Below are positions 9,642-18,323 of a DNA stretch of 64,000 nt, piece by piece. Numbering within the stretch: position 1 is the stretch's first letter; each line of letters starts with the position of its first letter. The notes beneath the pieces were generated by a model. The model saw only the letters and a program-made list of their open reading frames with translations, did not search any database and was not told where the DNA came from. Made by a program: the position numbers and the translations under genes. The DNA is from Testudinibacter aquarius (GTDB taxonomy: Bacteria > Pseudomonadota > Gammaproteobacteria > Enterobacterales > Pasteurellaceae). Location of the stretch: assembly GCF_004342725.1 (NCBI RefSeq), contig NZ_SMCP01000001.1:1-64000 (forward strand), in the 5' to 3' direction.

Positions 9642-10580
9642 CTATTTGTTACTGGCGGCATATTGCCTTAACGCCAAAATAATCGCTAGCGCAGAACCTA
9701 ACAATAGTGCAGCAAAAGCCGCTGCCAAGATCCACAACATTGCGTTCGGACTGCTCGGAGATAGCGGCTGTGCCGGCGTTTTCAAGTAGTGAAAAGCACT
9801 GAATTGATTATCCAACGGCTGCACCGACGTCATCATCGCTAATTTACTCTGCCAAACCGAAGCCGGCACAATATTGCCTCGTTGATCCTGTTCCAGCTTG
9901 TTGCTGACTGCCAAGTTGACTTGATCAAACAGGGTTTTCCATTGACTGATCAAACGGGTATATTCAGTCTGACGAGTCGTGATATTGGCGTATGTCACAA
10001 ATGCCGTCAACAACTCTGCCGCCTGCTTAGGATTATTCAAGGTCAGTTCAATTTTATCATTGCTGTTATTGCGCGCATTGCCTTCGACAAAATTGACACT
10101 GGTGATTAGGCTTTCCAACAAACCGTCGTCATGGTTTTTATCACCATTCATCATCTGCTTATAATAATCTGTGCTGAGCCAGAAGTTTTTCAAAACATCA
10201 TAAGATTTAACCTGTTGGACAAACTGTTGATAAACCGATTGCGGCAGGGTCAGCGGTTCAGCATTGACTGCATTACCACTTAGCGTTTGCTGCGGTTGCA
10301 CCGCACTTGAGTCAGCCGAAATCAAGTTGTACATATTGTACAACGCATAATAATTGCCCAATTCATTTTCTCGTGGGGCTTCAATATAGGCTTCTGCACG
10401 CCAAGAGGGTTTTACAACAAAAGCAGTTACAACATAGGCTAGTGCAGCTGCTGCCCCCATTAATAGCAGAATTAACCAGCTTTTGCGCCAAAGAATAGTG
10501 ACAAATGCAAGCAGATCAAGCTGTTCTATTTGTTGAGACTGTTGCGGCGCATGTTGCCGAGATGGATTATATTCCGACAT
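9642..10580 (-). CDS. wzzE: ECA chain-length regulator WzzE
   Basis: A 312-residue polysaccharide co-polymerase with the standard Wzz plan: a transmembrane segment near residues 33-54, a long periplasmic domain, and a second transmembrane segment near 282-306 rich in Ala and Leu. It sets the number of ECA repeats together with WzyE. It is somewhat shorter than E. coli WzzE (about 348). Position between wecA and wecB supports the call. Confidence 0.9.
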   Translation of the reverse strand: MSEYNPSRQHAPQQSQQIEQLDLLAFVTILWRKSWLILLLMGAAAALAYVVTAFVVKPSWRAEAYIEAPRENELGNYYALYNMYNLISADSSAVQPQQTLSGNAVNAEPLTLPQSVYQQFVQQVKSYDVLKNFWLSTDYYKQMMNGDKNHDDGLLESLITSVNFVEGNARNNSNDKIELTLNNPKQAAELLTAFVTYANITTRQTEYTRLISQWKTLFDQVNLAVSNKLEQDQRGNIVPASVWQSKLAMMTSVQPLDNQFSAFHYLKTPAQPLSPSSPNAMLWILAAAFAALLLGSALAIILALRQYAASNK

Positions 10581-10606
10581 AAAAAAATCCTTTTTTATGG
10601 TAAGCG

Positions 10607-11698
10607 TTATGGTTTCAAATGTGTCTTTTTATAACGTGATGCACGGCGACGCATCCGTTTAATCAAGCGGGTGACGCGCCAAGCTCGGGCGATGGAGTAA
10701 TAATAAATAAAAAACAGTAGGATAAACAGGGCAAACATAATCCATTCGTCAATATAATAGATTTCCCCCAAAATACCAAAACCGGCAAACAACGCAGCAA
10801 CGAAAGTAATCAAAAACAGTGCTTGGCGTGAGCTTAAACCGGCACGCATCATAAGATGGTGCAAATGCAGGCGATCGGGACGAAACGGACTTTTCCCTTG
10901 ACGCAAACGGCGAAAAATCACCGCCACCATATCAATCAATGGAATCGCAATCACCCAAAGTGCGGTCACCGGATTAATCGGATGCCCGCTGCCCTGAGTG
11001 CTGAGCAACAAAATCCAAATCACTGTAAAACCAATTAAGGTGCTGCCGGAATCGCCCATAAACACTTTGTTTTTTACACCAAATGCGCCCAAATTGAACA
11101 GCGCATACGGCAAAATAACCAAAATAAGAGCCAAACACCACACCGCTAAATTGATCTGCCCGTCGAGCAACATCAACAAGGCCACTGCACCGAAGGTCAC
11201 ACTGGACAAACCGCCAAGCAAGCCATCGATGCCATCAATCATGTTAAACGCATTGATCACCGCCAAAGTAATCAACACCGTGACCACAAACGAGAGTGAG
11301 CCCAATTGCAGTTGGAATGGGCCGATAATCTGCCCCAGCGAAGCCAATTCAAGATGGGCATAGTGAATCATCATGCCGGCAAGGATAATCTGAATCACCG
11401 CCCTTAAAAACGGGCTGATGTCGAACCGATCGTCAAATACCCCGACCACCAGCAACACCGTAACACAGAACAGATAAAGATAAGGAAAGCGCATCTCATT
11501 CCATTGCAGCAGATAAAAGCTGAGATTACCAATAAATAGTGCGATACCGCCGATCAGCGGAATCGCCCCTTGATGGCGTTTGCGGTAATTAGGTTTATCG
11601 ACCAAGCCGACTTTTTGTGCTAAAGGACGAATAAAAACGAGAACGCTAAATGAAACGATAAAAGGCAGTAATAATGATAGCCACATATAAAACTTCAT
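10607..11698 (-). CDS. wecA: Undecaprenyl-phosphate GlcNAc-1-phosphate transferase WecA
   Basis: A 363-residue polytopic membrane enzyme that transfers GlcNAc-1-phosphate from UDP-GlcNAc to undecaprenyl phosphate, the first committed step of ECA (and often O-antigen) synthesis. Visible hallmarks are VGLVDKPNYRKRHQG near the N-terminus, the DDRFDIS segment, the catalytic NMIDGIDGL motif and a C-terminal RPDRLHLHHLMMRAG. It is the first gene of the operon. ATG codons at 11698 and 11686 are both possible; AGGA lies close to the first. Confidence 0.95.
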   Translation of the reverse strand: MKFYMWLSLLLPFIVSFSVLVFIRPLAQKVGLVDKPNYRKRHQGAIPLIGGIALFIGNLSFYLLQWNEMRFPYLYLFCVTVLLVVGVFDDRFDISPFLRAVIQIILAGMMIHYAHLELASLGQIIGPFQLQLGSLSFVVTVLITLAVINAFNMIDGIDGLLGGLSSVTFGAVALLMLLDGQINLAVWCLALILVILPYALFNLGAFGVKNKVFMGDSGSTLIGFTVIWILLLSTQGSGHPINPVTALWVIAIPLIDMVAVIFRRLRQGKSPFRPDRLHLHHLMMRAGLSSRQALFLITFVAALFAGFGILGEIYYIDEWIMFALFILLFFIYYYSIARAWRVTRLIKRMRRRASRYKKTHLKP

Positions 11699-11760
11699 TT
11701 TCCTGAATTAGGAGTTATAGGATACGGTCTTCATGACCATCTCTAACCAACAGCAATGCT

Positions 11761-11790
11761 ACTATAATTGCGCTATTTTTGCTGTTCTAA
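11761..11790 (-). promoter_or_regulatory. possible promoter of the ECA operon
   Basis: On the minus strand TTAGAA (11785-11790) and TATAGT (11761-11766) are separated by 18 bases, leaving a leader of about 55 bases before wecA. The region is the 218-bp divergent spacer between wecA and hemL. The -10 box is good but the -35 box is only fair. Confidence 0.4.
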
Positions 11791-11916
11791 ATTGCGCAAG
11801 AATAGCATAAAGATAAATTCAGTCGAGAATCTTTTTTTATTTCTACATAAAAAAGGGCAATTTAAAGTACAATAACCTACTCAAATCCGTTATCTGATTA
11901 AATAGGAATCACATTG

Positions 11917-13200
11917 ATGAACCATTCTGAACAATTATTTCAACAAGCACAACAGCGCATTCCCGGCGGTGTCAACTCGCCAGTGCGCGCCTTTAAAGGC
12001 GTTGGCGGCACACCGTTATTTATCGAGAAAGCTGACGGTGCCTATATTTATGACAGCGACGGGCAACAATATATCGATTATGTCGGCTCATGGGGCCCGA
12101 TGATTCTAGGGCATAACCACCCCGCCATTCGCAATGCCGTGATCGAAACCGCACAAAAAGGCTTGAGTTTTGGTGCACCGACCGCACTTGAGATCGAACT
12201 GGCAGAGTTGGTTTGCCAATTGATTCCGTCGATTGAGATGGTGCGCATGGTCAGCTCCGGCACCGAAGCCACCATGTCCGCCATTCGCTTAGCACGCGGC
12301 TACACCCAACGCGATAAAATCATCAAATTTGAAGGCTGTTATCACGGCCATGCCGATGCGTTGCTGGTGAAAGCCGGTTCTGGCGCCTTAACCTTAGGGC
12401 AACCGAGCTCGCCCGGCGTGCCTGCTGATTTCACCAAACACACCCACGTCTGCCAATATAACGATTTGGATTCGGTTAAACAGGCATTTGCGCAATATCC
12501 GAACGAGATTGCTTGTATTATCGTGGAACCTGTTGCCGGCAATATGAACTGCGTACCACCGAAAGACGGCTTTTTGCAAGGACTACGCCAGCTGTGCGAT
12601 CAATACGGTGCATTACTGATTATCGACGAAGTGATGACTGGCTTCCGTGTCGCATTAGGCGGTGCACAAGCGCATTATAATGTGAAACCTGATCTTACCT
12701 GTTTAGGCAAAGTGATCGGCGGCGGTATGCCGGTCGGCGCCTTCGGTGGCAAAAAAGCGATTATGCAACACCTCGCCCCCATCGGCCCGGTTTACCAAGC
12801 CGGCACGCTCTCCGGCAATCCGATTGCGATGGCAGCAGGGCTGGCTTGTCTCACCGAACTCTCCAAGTGCGGTAACGAGCAAAAATTAGCCGATTTAACC
12901 CACCGGCTTGCCGAAGGCTTAAAACAGCGCGCCGCCAAATACCATATCCCATTAGTGGTTAATTATGTTGGCGGGATGTTCGGTATCTACTTTACTGAAC
13001 AACCTGAAGTCACCCGTTATCAACAAGTGATGGCATGCGACAGCGAACGCTTCAAACAGTTCTTTCACGCCATGCTGGAAAAAGGTATTTACCTCGCACC
13101 ATCAGCCTTCGAAGCAGGTTTTATGTCACTGGCACACAGTGAAGCGGATATCGAAAAAACACTAGATGCCGCCGAAGCCTGCTTTGCACAGTGGAATTAA
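11917..13200 (+). CDS. hemL: Glutamate-1-semialdehyde 2,1-aminomutase HemL
   Basis: A 427-residue PLP enzyme of the class III aminotransferase family. It converts glutamate-1-semialdehyde to 5-aminolevulinate, the second step of the C5 route to haem. The PLP lysine lies in [17 protein letters not shown] around residue 265, and the [10 protein letters not shown] segment carries the PLP aspartate. I chose the ATG at 11917, with AGGA nine bases upstream; a TTG directly before it would give one extra Met. It is divergent from wecA and ends at a terminator. hemA, which makes its substrate, lies 38 kb away in this window. Confidence 0.97.
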   Translation: MNHSEQLFQQAQQRIPGGVNSPVRAFKGVGGTPLFIEKADGAYIYDSDGQQYIDYVGSWGPMILGHNHPAIRNAVIETAQKGLSFGAPTALEIELAELVCQLIPSIEMVRMVSSGTEATMSAIRLARGYTQRDKIIKFEGCYHGHADALLVKAGSGALTLGQPSSPGVPADFTKHTHVCQYNDLDSVKQAFAQYPNEIACIIVEPVAGNMNCVPPKDGFLQGLRQLCDQYGALLIIDEVMTGFRVALGGAQAHYNVKPDLTCLGKVIGGGMPVGAFGGKKAIMQHLAPIGPVYQAGTLSGNPIAMAAGLACLTELSKCGNEQKLADLTHRLAEGLKQRAAKYHIPLVVNYVGGMFGIYFTEQPEVTRYQQVMACDSERFKQFFHAMLEKGIYLAPSAFEAGFMSLAHSEADIEKTLDAAEACFAQWN

Positions 13201-13254
13201 TCATAGTTTGAGCAAATAGCCTTTTTAATTCCTCAACAGTTCGGCTATTTAATG

Positions 13255-13295
13255 AAAGGATTGAGTTCAGTATTGCATCGGGCTCAATCCTTTTA
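13255..13295 (+). terminator. rho-independent terminator after hemL
   Basis: The perfect 11-bp stem AAAGGATTGAG/CTCAATCCTTT with a 17-nt loop is followed by TTAATTT. It lies about 55 bases after the hemL stop. The rest of 13201-13498 shows no gene or other recognisable signal apart from the next terminator. Confidence 0.7.
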
Positions 13296-13423
13296 ATTTA
13301 GAGCAAAAGCCATTCGTGCAGATACTCAATATCACCCAAATACAGCAAAAGCAGCTAATAAATCACCGACAACTTGCTTCCTTGATTTTATACCGCAAAC
13401 TATCACAAATTAAACGCAAGAAA

Positions 13424-13454
13424 AAAGCCAGTAAATGTTGATTTTACTGGCTTT
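13424..13454 (-). terminator. terminator of the secG/tRNA-Leu transcript
   Basis: The 12-bp perfect stem AAAGCCAGTAAA/TTTACTGGCTTT has a 7-nt loop. On the minus strand it runs into TTTTTTC, about 45 bases after tRNA-Leu. It may work in both directions. Confidence 0.8.
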
Positions 13455-13498
13455 ATTTAACTTTTTCGTTAGACTGCGAAAAGCTACGAAATAGATTT

Positions 13499-13584
13499 TG
13501 GTGCCTTGGGCGGGATTTGAACCCGCACATCCTATGGACACTACCCCCTCAAGATAGCGTGTCTACCAATTCCACCACCAAGGC
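13499..13584 (-). tRNA. tRNA-Leu(GAG)
   Basis: The minus strand gives an 86-nt class II tRNA including CCA with a long variable arm, acceptor GCCTTGG/CCAAGGC and anticodon GAG in the loop TTGAGGG. It lies 9 bases after secG on the same strand, the same arrangement as secG-leuU in E. coli, so it is probably cut from the secG messenger. Confidence 0.97.
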
Positions 13585-13593
13585 GTTTAACTA

Positions 13594-13944
13594 TTATTGA
13601 GGAATATCACTGTTCGGTTTGGTTGACGGTACATCCAACGCCGGAGCGGTGGTATTTTGCTGCAAACTTTGCGCTTCGTTGCTCAGATCATCAAAAGTAC
13701 CTTGTGGCGCTTGGCGATGAGTGTTGATATTGCCAATAACCAACGCAATTACAAAAAACAAAATCGCAAAAATCGCAGTGGTGCGCGATAAAAAGTTGGC
13801 TGAGCCTGCTGCGCCAAAGATAGTGCCTGAAGCGCCAGATCCGAAAGAAGCCCCCATATCTGCGCCTTTGCCTTGCTGCAACAGGATAAAGCCGATTAAC
13901 ACAATCGATACCACAATATAGGCGATAATTAAAATTTCGTACAT
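13594..13944 (-). CDS. secG: Preprotein translocase subunit SecG
   Basis: A 116-residue inner-membrane protein starting MYEILIIAYIVVSIVLIGFILLQQGKGADMG, with a second transmembrane segment near residues 50-72. SecG assists SecYE and SecA in protein export. The GADMGASFGSGASGTIFGAAG linker between the two segments is typical of the family. The tail after residue 75 is polar and low in complexity, as usual for SecG. It is followed by tRNA-Leu. Confidence 0.95.
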   Translation of the reverse strand: MYEILIIAYIVVSIVLIGFILLQQGKGADMGASFGSGASGTIFGAAGSANFLSRTTAIFAILFFVIALVIGNINTHRQAPQGTFDDLSNEAQSLQQNTTAPALDVPSTKPNSDIPQ

Positions 13945-14147
13945 AATTCTCTACACTTGAGCTATAGCCCTGTCGATGACAAAGCAAAAATAATTAAATT
14001 TAACTTGTGCATACTAGCGAAAGGCTGAAAGCTGTGCAAGTTTATTTTTGGAAATCGTTTTTAACTGATTCAATTTCAATCAACCGTGCGATAAAAAATC
14101 AATTGTTTTTTTACAATCTCAATAAAACCGCACTTTACCGTACCGTT

Positions 14148-17100
14148 TTAATTATTCGCTCCTTGTATCGCCAACAACACCCGTTTATCCGAAATCGGAT
14201 ATGCAGTACCAAGTTGTTGTGCGAACAGGCTGACCCGCAGTTCTTCAATCATATAACGGATTTCTAAAATTTCATCGTTTATCGGTTGTGATTTCGGCAG
14301 TTTTGCCAACAATTGCTGATAGGCTTGGCTGACGGCTTCGACTCTTAGCATATTGGCACGATCACGGTTGACATCTTGCAGCAGTTTATCCAGCCGTTTA
14401 TCAATCGCTTGCAAATAGCGCAGCAGATCCGGCAGCCGTTTAACACCGTTGCGCTGCACAAAGCCCGGATGAATCAGTCCCGCCAATTGCGCTTTAATAT
14501 CCGACAGCGCAAATGCCATGGTGAAATCCATTTTGCCTTTCAAACGCTTGTTGATTTCAAAAGTCAGGGTTAAAATTTGCTCAACCTGTTTGGCGATTTC
14601 CACCGTGGTTTCATTCAAGTTTTCACGCACATTATCGCGTAAACGCTGAAACTCCGCCTCTTGCCACACTATGCCGCCAAAATCTTGCACCAATTTATCG
14701 ACCGCCGCGGCGATACAGTCGTCGATCAACTCCAATACACGCCCGAATGGGGTGAAATACAAGCCCAGTTTGGATTTGTTCGGCAGTTTTTCATGCAGAT
14801 ATTTAATCGGTGACGGTACGTTCAATAACAATAAACGGCGTAGTCCCTGCTGCATCGAACGCTGCTGTTCAAATTCAGTTTCAAACAGTTTGATCCCGAC
14901 CGAATCCTGCTCGTCAACCAGTGCCGGATAAGCTTTCACGCTGTAGCCACGCTTTTTCTGCTGGTAAAAGTGCGGTAGTGTATCGAAATTCCAGATATGA
15001 ATGCCGCTCTGTTCAATCCCGTCGTCCGCCACCGCCGATAAGGTTTGCTGCACCTGATCTTTCAGCTCAAATTTCAGCTGATCCAAATCAGTACTTTCCC
15101 GTACTTTGCGACCATTGTCGTCAATCACCCGAAACGTGATCTTCAAGTGCGGTTCCAGTTGCGCCGCCTGCCATAATTCCAGGTCAACCGTCACGCCGGT
15201 CATGCGACGCAGTTCGTATTGCAGGCTTTCCAACAATGGTTTTGCCAACGGTTCGGCACGCCCCAAAAACGCCTCGGCATAGTTCGGCGCCGGCACAAAA
15301 TTACGCCGCACCGCTTTCGGCAACGCTTTAATCAGACTGATCACCAATTCGCGCCGCAAGCCGGGAATCTGCCAATCAAAACCTTGCGGTTCAATCTGAT
15401 TCAGCAACGCTAATGGAATATGCACCGTCACCCCGTCGGCTTCGCTGCCCGGCTCAAACTGGTAACTGAGTTTGAGTTTTAAATTGCCCTGCTGCCAAAA
15501 ATTCGGGAAATCCAACTGGCTGACAGTTTGCGCATCTTCATTGGTGAGAAACGATTTTTCAAAATTCAGCAGTTCCGGATCACGCTGCTGTGTTTTTTTC
15601 CACCAGCTGTCAAAATGTTTTTGTGACACCACCTCTTGCCCGACCCGTTGATCGTAAAATTCAAACAGTTGCCGCTCATCAACCAAAATATCACGGCGAC
15701 GGCTTTTGTGTTCCAGCTCTTCGATTTCGCGAATCAAGCGTAGATTCTGGTGAAAAAATTTATGTTTGGTGTTCCAATTGCCCTCGACCAATGCCGCTTG
15801 AATAAAGATTTCGCGGCTCTCTTGTGGATCAATGTTGCCGTAGTTGAGCGGGCGATTAGTCACAATCGGAATGCCGTACAACACCACTTTTTCATTGGCG
15901 ATCACCGCACCTTTGCTTTTTTCCCAATGCGGTTCGGCATAACTGGATTTGGTCAAATGTCCGGCCAGCGGTTCGATCCATTCCGGCTCGATCTTCGCCA
16001 GCATTCGTCCCCACAATTTTGAGGTTTCCACCAATTCGGACGCTATTAACCATTTCGGATTTTTCTTAAACAGCACCGAATTAGGGAATACGGCAAAATG
16101 GGTGTTGCGTGCGCCAAGATACTGCTGCTTTTCCGCCTCTTTCAGCCCGATATGCGATAGCAAACCGGTCAACAACGCACGGTGAATCGAAGCATAATCC
16201 GCTTCAGTTGAATTGATATGCAGCCCCATTTCACGCACGCTCAAGCGCAGTTGATGATAAATATCCTGCCACTCGCGAATGCGTAAATAGTTCAGATAAT
16301 CGGTTTTACATAAGCGACGGAACTGATTGTTACTCAAAGCTTTCTGTTGTTCTTGCAAATAATTCCACAAATTGATAAACGCTAAGAAATCCGATTGTTC
16401 ATCGGCAAAACGGCGGTGTTTTTCATCGGCCGCCTGCTGTTTTTCTTGCGGGCGTTCGCGCGGATCTTGGATTGACAATGCCGCCACGATAATCATCACT
16501 TCACGCAAACAACCGAATTTTGCCGCACTCAACACCATTTTCGCCAAGCGCGGATCGACCGGCAACGCCGCCAACTGCTTACCGTCGGCAGTCAATTGCC
16601 GCTGTTCGCCTTTTTTGCTTTTGACCACAGCAAAAGCTTGCAGCTCTTCCAGCAGTTTGATCCCGTCTTGAATATAACGGCGATCCGGCGCATCGACAAA
16701 CGGGAAAGATTCAATATCGTCCAGCCCAAGTGCGGTCATTTGCAAGATGACCGAAGCAAGATTGGTACGCAAAATTTCCGGATCGGTAAATTCAGGGCGG
16801 GCATTGAAATCCTCTTCGGAATACAGCCGAATACAAATCCCTTCGGATACCCGACCACAGCGCCCTTTGCGCTGGTTGGCGGAAGCCTGCGAAATCGCTT
16901 CAATCGGCAGCCGCTGCACCTTAGTGCGGTAGCTGTAACGCGAAATTCGTGCGGTGCCGGGGTCAATAACATATTTAATGCCCGGCACCGTGAGTGAGGT
17001 TTCCGCCACGTTGGTCGCCAACACAATCCGATTCAATCCGCTCGGACGGAAAATCCGGTTCTGCTCCTGTGCCGATAAACGGGCATACAGCGGCAGGATT

Positions 17101-18083
17101 TCCGTATGGCGCAACGGCTGTTTTTGCAACGCATCGGCGGTATCGCGAATTTCTCGCTCGCCACTGAGGAAAATCAAAATATCACCGCGCCCTTCTGCTT
17201 GCAGCTCGTCCACCGCATTTAAAATGCCTTGAATCTGATCTTGATCTTCCTCCTCGACCAACGGGCGATAACGCACTTCCACCGGATAGGTGCGCCCGGA
17301 GACTTCGATAATCGGCGCATTGTTAAAATGTTTGGAAAAACGCTCCACATCAATGGTCGCCGAGGTGATAATCAGTTTTAAATCCGGCCGTTTCGGCAAC
17401 AGCTGTTTCAGATAACCGAGAATAAAATCGTTGTTCAAACTGCGTTCGTGAGCTTCGTCGATAATCAAGGTATCGTATTGATTCAGATAACGATCGGTTT
17501 GAATCTCCGCCAGCAGAATCCCGTCGGTCATCAATTTGACCCGGCTGTTGTCGCTGACTTGATCGCTGAACCGCACTTTGTAACCGACTAACTCGCCCAG
17601 CTCGCTTTTCAGCTCTTCGGCAATCCGTGCTGCTACCGCCCGTGCCGCAATCCGCCGTGGTTGAGTATGCCCGATCATGCCCTTTGTGCCTAAGCCCAAC
17701 TCCAGACACATTTTCGGCAACTGAGTGGTTTTGCCCGAACCGGTTTCCCCGGCGATCACCACCACTTGGTGTTCGGCAATGGTTTTTAAAATTTCAGCAC
17801 GGCGTTGGCTGACCGGCAACGCTTGCGGATATTCGATCGAAAGTGCGGTCTGGCGCTGCGCCAACCGCACTTTCGCCGCCACAATCGCCTGCTCGATCTC
17901 GGCAGCTACCGCACTTTGTGCCTGTTCATTTTTGATATTGCCCAAGCCGTAAATCCGTGAGCTCAAACGGCGTTTATCCGTCAACATCAGCTCACCCAAC
18001 GTATCAAGCAAGTTTTTTTGTAGCAGAGTTAAGGCAGGTTTCTGCCGCTTAAAGTGCGGTTTTTTGTTTTTTGGGTTTTGCAA
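14148..18083 (-). CDS. hrpA: ATP-dependent RNA helicase HrpA
   Basis: A 1311-residue DEAH-box helicase (E. coli HrpA about 1300), now linked to rescue of stalled ribosomes. Visible motifs are Walker A GETGSGKTTQLPK near residue 110, DEAH in IIDEAHERS near 210, SAT in ITSATID, and the QRKGRCGR motif VI. The helicase core is followed by the helicase-associated and OB-fold domains and the long HrpA-specific C-terminus. The only plausible start is a TTG at 18083, preceded by AGAGAA; a stop codon lies a few codons upstream and the next ATG is at residue 33. A USS inverted pair lies in its early coding region. Confidence 0.95.
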   Translation of the reverse strand: MQNPKNKKPHFKRQKPALTLLQKNLLDTLGELMLTDKRRLSSRIYGLGNIKNEQAQSAVAAEIEQAIVAAKVRLAQRQTALSIEYPQALPVSQRRAEILKTIAEHQVVVIAGETGSGKTTQLPKMCLELGLGTKGMIGHTQPRRIAARAVAARIAEELKSELGELVGYKVRFSDQVSDNSRVKLMTDGILLAEIQTDRYLNQYDTLIIDEAHERSLNNDFILGYLKQLLPKRPDLKLIITSATIDVERFSKHFNNAPIIEVSGRTYPVEVRYRPLVEEEDQDQIQGILNAVDELQAEGRGDILIFLSGEREIRDTADALQKQPLRHTEILPLYARLSAQEQNRIFRPSGLNRIVLATNVAETSLTVPGIKYVIDPGTARISRYSYRTKVQRLPIEAISQASANQRKGRCGRVSEGICIRLYSEEDFNARPEFTDPEILRTNLASVILQMTALGLDDIESFPFVDAPDRRYIQDGIKLLEELQAFAVVKSKKGEQRQLTADGKQLAALPVDPRLAKMVLSAAKFGCLREVMIIVAALSIQDPRERPQEKQQAADEKHRRFADEQSDFLAFINLWNYLQEQQKALSNNQFRRLCKTDYLNYLRIREWQDIYHQLRLSVREMGLHINSTEADYASIHRALLTGLLSHIGLKEAEKQQYLGARNTHFAVFPNSVLFKKNPKWLIASELVETSKLWGRMLAKIEPEWIEPLAGHLTKSSYAEPHWEKSKGAVIANEKVVLYGIPIVTNRPLNYGNIDPQESREIFIQAALVEGNWNTKHKFFHQNLRLIREIEELEHKSRRRDILVDERQLFEFYDQRVGQEVVSQKHFDSWWKKTQQRDPELLNFEKSFLTNEDAQTVSQLDFPNFWQQGNLKLKLSYQFEPGSEADGVTVHIPLALLNQIEPQGFDWQIPGLRRELVISLIKALPKAVRRNFVPAPNYAEAFLGRAEPLAKPLLESLQYELRRMTGVTVDLELWQAAQLEPHLKITFRVIDDNGRKVRESTDLDQLKFELKDQVQQTLSAVADDGIEQSGIHIWNFDTLPHFYQQKKRGYSVKAYPALVDEQDSVGIKLFETEFEQQRSMQQGLRRLLLLNVPSPIKYLHEKLPNKSKLGLYFTPFGRVLELIDDCIAAAVDKLVQDFGGIVWQEAEFQRLRDNVRENLNETTVEIAKQVEQILTLTFEINKRLKGKMDFTMAFALSDIKAQLAGLIHPGFVQRNGVKRLPDLLRYLQAIDKRLDKLLQDVNRDRANMLRVEAVSQAYQQLLAKLPKSQPINDEILEIRYMIEELRVSLFAQQLGTAYPISDKRVLLAIQGANN

Positions 18084-18165
18084 AATGGTTCTCTATCTTA
18101 ATTTTCTTCATTATAAAAAAAGCCAAAATCAAATTATAGATAACCCTCAATATTGCGTTTGCATT

Positions 18166-18273
18166 GTAGGGGCGGATTAACTATCCGCCCGAACCGCACT
18201 TTGCATTTTTCTGTTGTTAATTAAATGCTTATACCGTACTTCGCAAACGGGCGGATAGTTAATCCGCCCCTAC
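18166..18273 (+). repeat. palindromic intergenic repeat, full copy A
   Basis: A 108-bp element with perfect 26-bp terminal inverted repeats, beginning GTAGGGGCGGATTAACTATC. Each end is itself a hairpin, GGGCGGAT/ATCCGCCC around a 5-nt loop. The AT-rich centre holds GCATTT/AAATGC-type symmetry and two same-direction USS-like sites, ACCGCACTT and ACCGTACTT. It lies between uvrB and hrpA, both on the minus strand. Copies B, C and D elsewhere in this window align along their full length. Confidence 0.9.
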
Positions 18274-18323
18274 TTTATTGAATTAGTTATCTGTATTTTG
18301 TTCCATATTATCCTCTATCTAGG

